Shown here one piece after another: positions 43,545-46,406 of a stretch of DNA of 46,406 bases (position 1 is its first letter; each line of letters begins with the position of its first letter). Source of the stretch: Pseudomonas kitaguniensis (lineage in GTDB: Bacteria > Pseudomonadota > Gammaproteobacteria > Pseudomonadales > Pseudomonadaceae); NCBI RefSeq assembly GCF_009296165.1, contig NZ_VUAZ01000085.1, positions 1 through 46,406 of the forward strand. The letters run 5' to 3'. Both the position numbers and the translations under genes were made by a program. Under the pieces are notes generated by a model. The model did not search any database. It worked only from the letters and a program-made list of their open reading frames with translations, and had not been told where the DNA came from.

Positions 43545-44168
43545 ATGATTTCGATCTATCAACTCAAACCACGCTTTCAAAACCTGCTGCGCCCGCTCGT
43601 GCAGCGCCTCTACGAAAACGGCACCACCGCCAACCAGATCACCGTGCTGGCCGGGGTTATTTCGCTGCTGGTCGGCCTGCTGATAGCCAGCTTTGCCCAA
43701 CACCTCTGGCTGTTCGCGCTAATCCCGCTGTGGATGGTCCTGCGCATGGCCCTCAACGCCGTCGACGGCATGCTCGCGCGCGAGTTCGGCCAACAGTCGC
43801 GTCTGGGCGCCTACCTGAATGAACTGTGTGACGTGATCGCCGACAGCGCGCTGATCCTGCCGTTTGCATTCATCCCCGGCGTGAGCCTGGCGCCGGTGCT
43901 GCTGGTGACGCTGCTCGCCGTATTCAGTGAATACGCCGGCGTGCTTGGGCCGATGGTTGGCGCGTCACGCCGCTATGACGGGCCGATGGGCAAAAGTGAT
44001 CGCGCGTTTGTATTCGGCGTGCTGGCCACCGGCGTGGCGCTGGGCTGGCTCGGCGCGGTTTGGGTGGACACGGTGATGTGGCTGGTCGCCGCCCTGCTCG
44101 CCTACACCGTGGTCAATCGCGTGCGCCAAGGCCTCAAAGAAGAACAAAAAACCTCCCCTTCTGCATAA
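43545..44168 (+). CDS. CDP-alcohol phosphatidyltransferase family protein (YnbA-like)
   Basis: 207-aa inner-membrane enzyme with about six hydrophobic segments. The CDP-alcohol motif (DxxDG..AR..G..D..D) reads NAVDGMLAREFGQQSRLGAYLNELCD, so the first and third Asp are Asn. E. coli YnbA, as I recall it, has the same changes, which makes it a subfamily trait. It would move a phosphatidyl group from CDP-diacylglycerol to an unknown alcohol. It is first in an operon with the YnbC-like and YnbD-like genes. Confidence 0.87.
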   Translation: MISIYQLKPRFQNLLRPLVQRLYENGTTANQITVLAGVISLLVGLLIASFAQHLWLFALIPLWMVLRMALNAVDGMLAREFGQQSRLGAYLNELCDVIADSALILPFAFIPGVSLAPVLLVTLLAVFSEYAGVLGPMVGASRRYDGPMGKSDRAFVFGVLATGVALGWLGAVWVDTVMWLVAALLAYTVVNRVRQGLKEEQKTSPSA

Positions 44169-44178
44169 GGACTTTGCG

Positions 44179-45933
44179 ATGCGCGAACAGCAAGAGCACA
44201 CCTTCAGTACCCATGATGGCGTCGAGCTTTTCTACCGGCACTGGCCGGCCACCGCTGCACTTGGCGATGCGCCGCGCAAGGCGATCCTGCTGTTCCATCG
44301 AGGTCACGAACACTCAGGCCGCATTGCTCACATGGTCGATGAACTCGACCTTGCGCAATTCGACTTCTTCGCCTGGGACGCGCGTGGCCACGGCCAATCC
44401 CCCGGCGCGCGCGGTGACAGCCCAAGCTTCGCCACCAGCGTGCGTGACGTGCAAACCTTTCGCGATCACATCGGCGCCGCCTACGGCATCGAAGAAGCCA
44501 ATTGCGCCGTCATCGCCCAAAGCGTCGGCGCGGTCATCGCGGCCACCTGGGTGCACGACTACGCACCGAAAATTCGCGCGCTGGTGCTCGCCTCCCCCGC
44601 GTTCAAGGTCAAACTTTACGTGCCGTTCGCCCGCCCTGGCCTGGCGCTGATGCGCAGGTTTCGCGGCAATTTTTTCGTCAACAGTTACGTCAAGGCCAAG
44701 TTCCTCAGCCATGACCCGCAGCGCGTGGCGTCCTACGACAACGACCCGCTGATAACCAAAGCCATCTCGGTGAATGTGCTGCTCGGCTTGTACGAAGCGG
44801 CCGATCGGGTGGTAGCCGACGCGCAGGCGATTCAGGTGCCAACGCAACTGCTGGTCTCCGGCTCCGACTTTGTGGTGCACCGCAAACCCCAACAGCAGTT
44901 TTTCGACCGCCTCGGCAGCCTGAAAAAAGAGCTGCACATCCTGCCGGGGTTCTTCCACGACACCCTCGGCGAACGCGACCGCGCGGTGGCCGTGACCAGC
45001 GCCAGGCGTTTTATCCTGCAAAACTTCGCACAGCCGCTGGACCGCGCCTCGTTGCTCGACGCCGACAAATTGGGCGCCACCTGCGCCGAGTCAGAATCAC
45101 TGGCCGCGCCGCTGCCGCGCAATTCGCTGCGCGACCTGTACTGGCGTATGACCCGCGCCAGCATGGGCCTGGGCAAAAGCCTCTCGGCCGGGGTGAAGCT
45201 GGGCTTCGACACCGGCTTCGACTCCGGCAGCACCCTCGATTACGTGTACCGCAACATACCCACCGGCAAGGGCGGGCTGGGGCGAATGATCGACGCCAAC
45301 TACCTCAATTCCATCGGCTGGCGTGGCATCCGCCAGCGCAAGCTGAACGTCGAAGAACTGCTGCGCCTGGCCATGACGCGGTTGCGCGCGGACGACCGCG
45401 ACGTGCGCATTTTGGATATCGCCGCGGGCCACGGGCGCTACATTCTTGAAGCGTTGCAGGGCGTGTCGCCGCTGCCGGAATCGATCCTGCTGCGCGACTA
45501 CAGCGACATCAACGTACGCGATGGCAGCGCGCTGATCCGCGAGAAAGGCCTGGGGGACGTCGCAGAGTTCTCCAAAGGCGACGCGTTTGATCGCGCGGAC
45601 CTGGCGGCACTCAACCCCAAACCGAGCCTGGCGGTGGTGTCCGGGCTGTATGAATTGTTCGCCGATAACGGCATGGTTGGCGGCTCCCTGGCCGGCTTGG
45701 CTGACGCAGTGGAGCCCGGCGGTTACCTGGTCTACACCGGCCAGCCGTGGCACCCCCAGTTGGAATTGATCGCCCGTGCGTTGACCAGCCATCGTCAGGG
45801 CCAAGCCTGGGTGATGCGCCGTCGCAGCCAGGCGGAAATGGATCAACTGGTCGAAGCCGCAGGCTTTCGCAAGATCACCCAGCGCGTGGATGAGTGGGGC
45901 ATTTTCACTGTGTCCCTGGCACAGAAGATCTGA
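44179..45933 (+). CDS. Bifunctional alpha/beta hydrolase and SAM methyltransferase (YnbC-like)
   Basis: 584-aa fusion. Residues ~1-290 form an alpha/beta hydrolase (FYRHWPA, FHRGHEHSGR, WDARGHGQSPGAR, nucleophile Ser in AQSVGA, and a late FFHDT histidine), like a monoacylglycerol lipase. Residues ~370-584 form a class I methyltransferase with the SAM loop LDIAAGHGRYILEAL and LAVVSGLYELF. Length and domain order equal E. coli YnbC. Its substrate is unknown but presumably a lipid, since it lies between a phosphatidyltransferase and a PAP2-type phosphatase gene. Confidence 0.9.
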   Translation: MREQQEHTFSTHDGVELFYRHWPATAALGDAPRKAILLFHRGHEHSGRIAHMVDELDLAQFDFFAWDARGHGQSPGARGDSPSFATSVRDVQTFRDHIGAAYGIEEANCAVIAQSVGAVIAATWVHDYAPKIRALVLASPAFKVKLYVPFARPGLALMRRFRGNFFVNSYVKAKFLSHDPQRVASYDNDPLITKAISVNVLLGLYEAADRVVADAQAIQVPTQLLVSGSDFVVHRKPQQQFFDRLGSLKKELHILPGFFHDTLGERDRAVAVTSARRFILQNFAQPLDRASLLDADKLGATCAESESLAAPLPRNSLRDLYWRMTRASMGLGKSLSAGVKLGFDTGFDSGSTLDYVYRNIPTGKGGLGRMIDANYLNSIGWRGIRQRKLNVEELLRLAMTRLRADDRDVRILDIAAGHGRYILEALQGVSPLPESILLRDYSDINVRDGSALIREKGLGDVAEFSKGDAFDRADLAALNPKPSLAVVSGLYELFADNGMVGGSLAGLADAVEPGGYLVYTGQPWHPQLELIARALTSHRQGQAWVMRRRSQAEMDQLVEAAGFRKITQRVDEWGIFTVSLAQKI

Positions 45934-45935
45934 GC

Positions 45936-46406
45936 ATGCGCGAACCCGGTTTATTAAAACCCGTTGTCCTGTGGCTGCTGCTATTGGCGCCGCTGTTTTT
46001 CAGCACCTATGGGTTTGCCACTTGGGTGACCAGCCAGCGCAGCGACGTGGGTGCGCTGGTGTTCGGCTGGGAAAGCCATATGCCGTTCCTGGCCTGGACC
46101 ATCGTGCCCTACTGGTCCATCGATTTGCTCTACGGCTTCTCCCTGCTGCTGCCCAACAGCCGCCATGCGCTGAAACAACACGCGCTGCGCCTGCTGAGCG
46201 CTCAACTAATCGCCGTGAGCTGTTTCCTGATCTGGCCGCTGCGTTTCACTTTCGAGCGGCCCGAGCTGGACGGCGTATTTGGCTGGCTGTTTGCGGTGCT
46301 GGCGGGTTTTGACAAGCCGTTCAACCAGGCGCCGTCGTTGCATATCGCGCTGCTGGTCATCCTGTGGGTGGTTTACCAACGTCACACCCAAGGGCTTTGG
46401 CGTTGG
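45936..46406 (+). CDS. PAP2-type phosphatase family protein (YnbD-like), truncated by window edge
   Basis: The first 157 residues are visible and the gene runs off the window. It has several membrane segments (VVLWLLLLAPLFFSTYGFA; LLSAQLIAVSCFLIWPL) and the PAP2 element QAPSLHIALL with the catalytic His. E. coli YnbD continues into a dual-specificity phosphatase domain, which would lie outside the window. Starts two bases after the YnbC-like stop, so it is in the same operon. Confidence 0.8.
   Translation, partial: MREPGLLKPVVLWLLLLAPLFFSTYGFATWVTSQRSDVGALVFGWESHMPFLAWTIVPYWSIDLLYGFSLLLPNSRHALKQHALRLLSAQLIAVSCFLIWPLRFTFERPELDGVFGWLFAVLAGFDKPFNQAPSLHIALLVILWVVYQRHTQGLWRW

Overview
This window is high-GC chromosomal DNA from a Pseudomonas, most likely of the P. 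fluorescens group. The evidence is the pyruvate carboxylase pair (pycA/pycB) divergent from its LysR gene, followed by an RpiR/HexR-type regulator, a GGDEF/EAL protein and uvrD in the order I recall from pseudomonads, plus fluorescens-type REP palindromes (GGGAGCAAGCCC type) between genes. I see no tRNA, rRNA, CRISPR array, integrase or insertion sequence.

Layout. 0-4.3 kb: a homocysteine S-methyltransferase divergent from an amino-acid ABC transporter (frameshifted binding protein plus permease), then a frameshifted small autotransporter. 4.3-10 kb: pycB, pycA, LysR regulator, a small conserved protein, and a HexR-like regulator with a palindrome matching the HexR box. 10-21.3 kb: housekeeping genes (c-di-GMP protein, uvrD, Tim44-domain protein, SMI1/KNR4 protein, CPA2 antiporter, thioesterase, pdxY, DUF3301).

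21.3-32.0 kb is a zinc-starvation island. Two near-perfect Zur boxes (24593-24607 and 26355-26367) each sit between divergent genes. Box 1 serves dksA2-zigA-DUF1826-COG0523 on the minus strand and a small secreted protein of unknown function on the plus strand. Box 2 serves an amidase on the minus strand and a tightly overlapping seven-gene operon on the plus strand: folE2, a zinc-type ABC transporter (ATPase, permease, binding protein), hisI2, gamma carbonic anhydrase, pyrC2. Together they would import zinc, allocate it through COG0523 GTPases, and replace zinc-dependent housekeeping enzymes with paralogues.

32-43.3 kb: a DUF3617 protein, cardiolipin synthase and cyclopropane fatty acid synthase, then a minus-strand run with two less-understood modules. 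One is a bufferin-type metallophore RiPP operon (bufA2-bufB-bufC: six-Cys precursor, DUF692 MNIO enzyme, DUF2063 partner). The other is three SPFH/HflK-HflC-like membrane proteins, one with 14 His in its first 25 residues, followed by a heavy-metal P1B ATPase. The first SPFH gene has a degenerate Zur-like site (43341-43353) at almost the same distance from the start codon as the two strong boxes, so I infer the SPFH/ATPase module may belong to the zinc response. It is the best candidate here for an undescribed system.

43.5-46.4 kb: a lipid-type operon resembling E. coli ynbA-ynbC-ynbD, the last gene cut by the window edge.

Three genes (binding protein, autotransporter, third SPFH protein) are each broken by what looks like loss of a single base. 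Sequencing or assembly error should be excluded before calling them pseudogenes.
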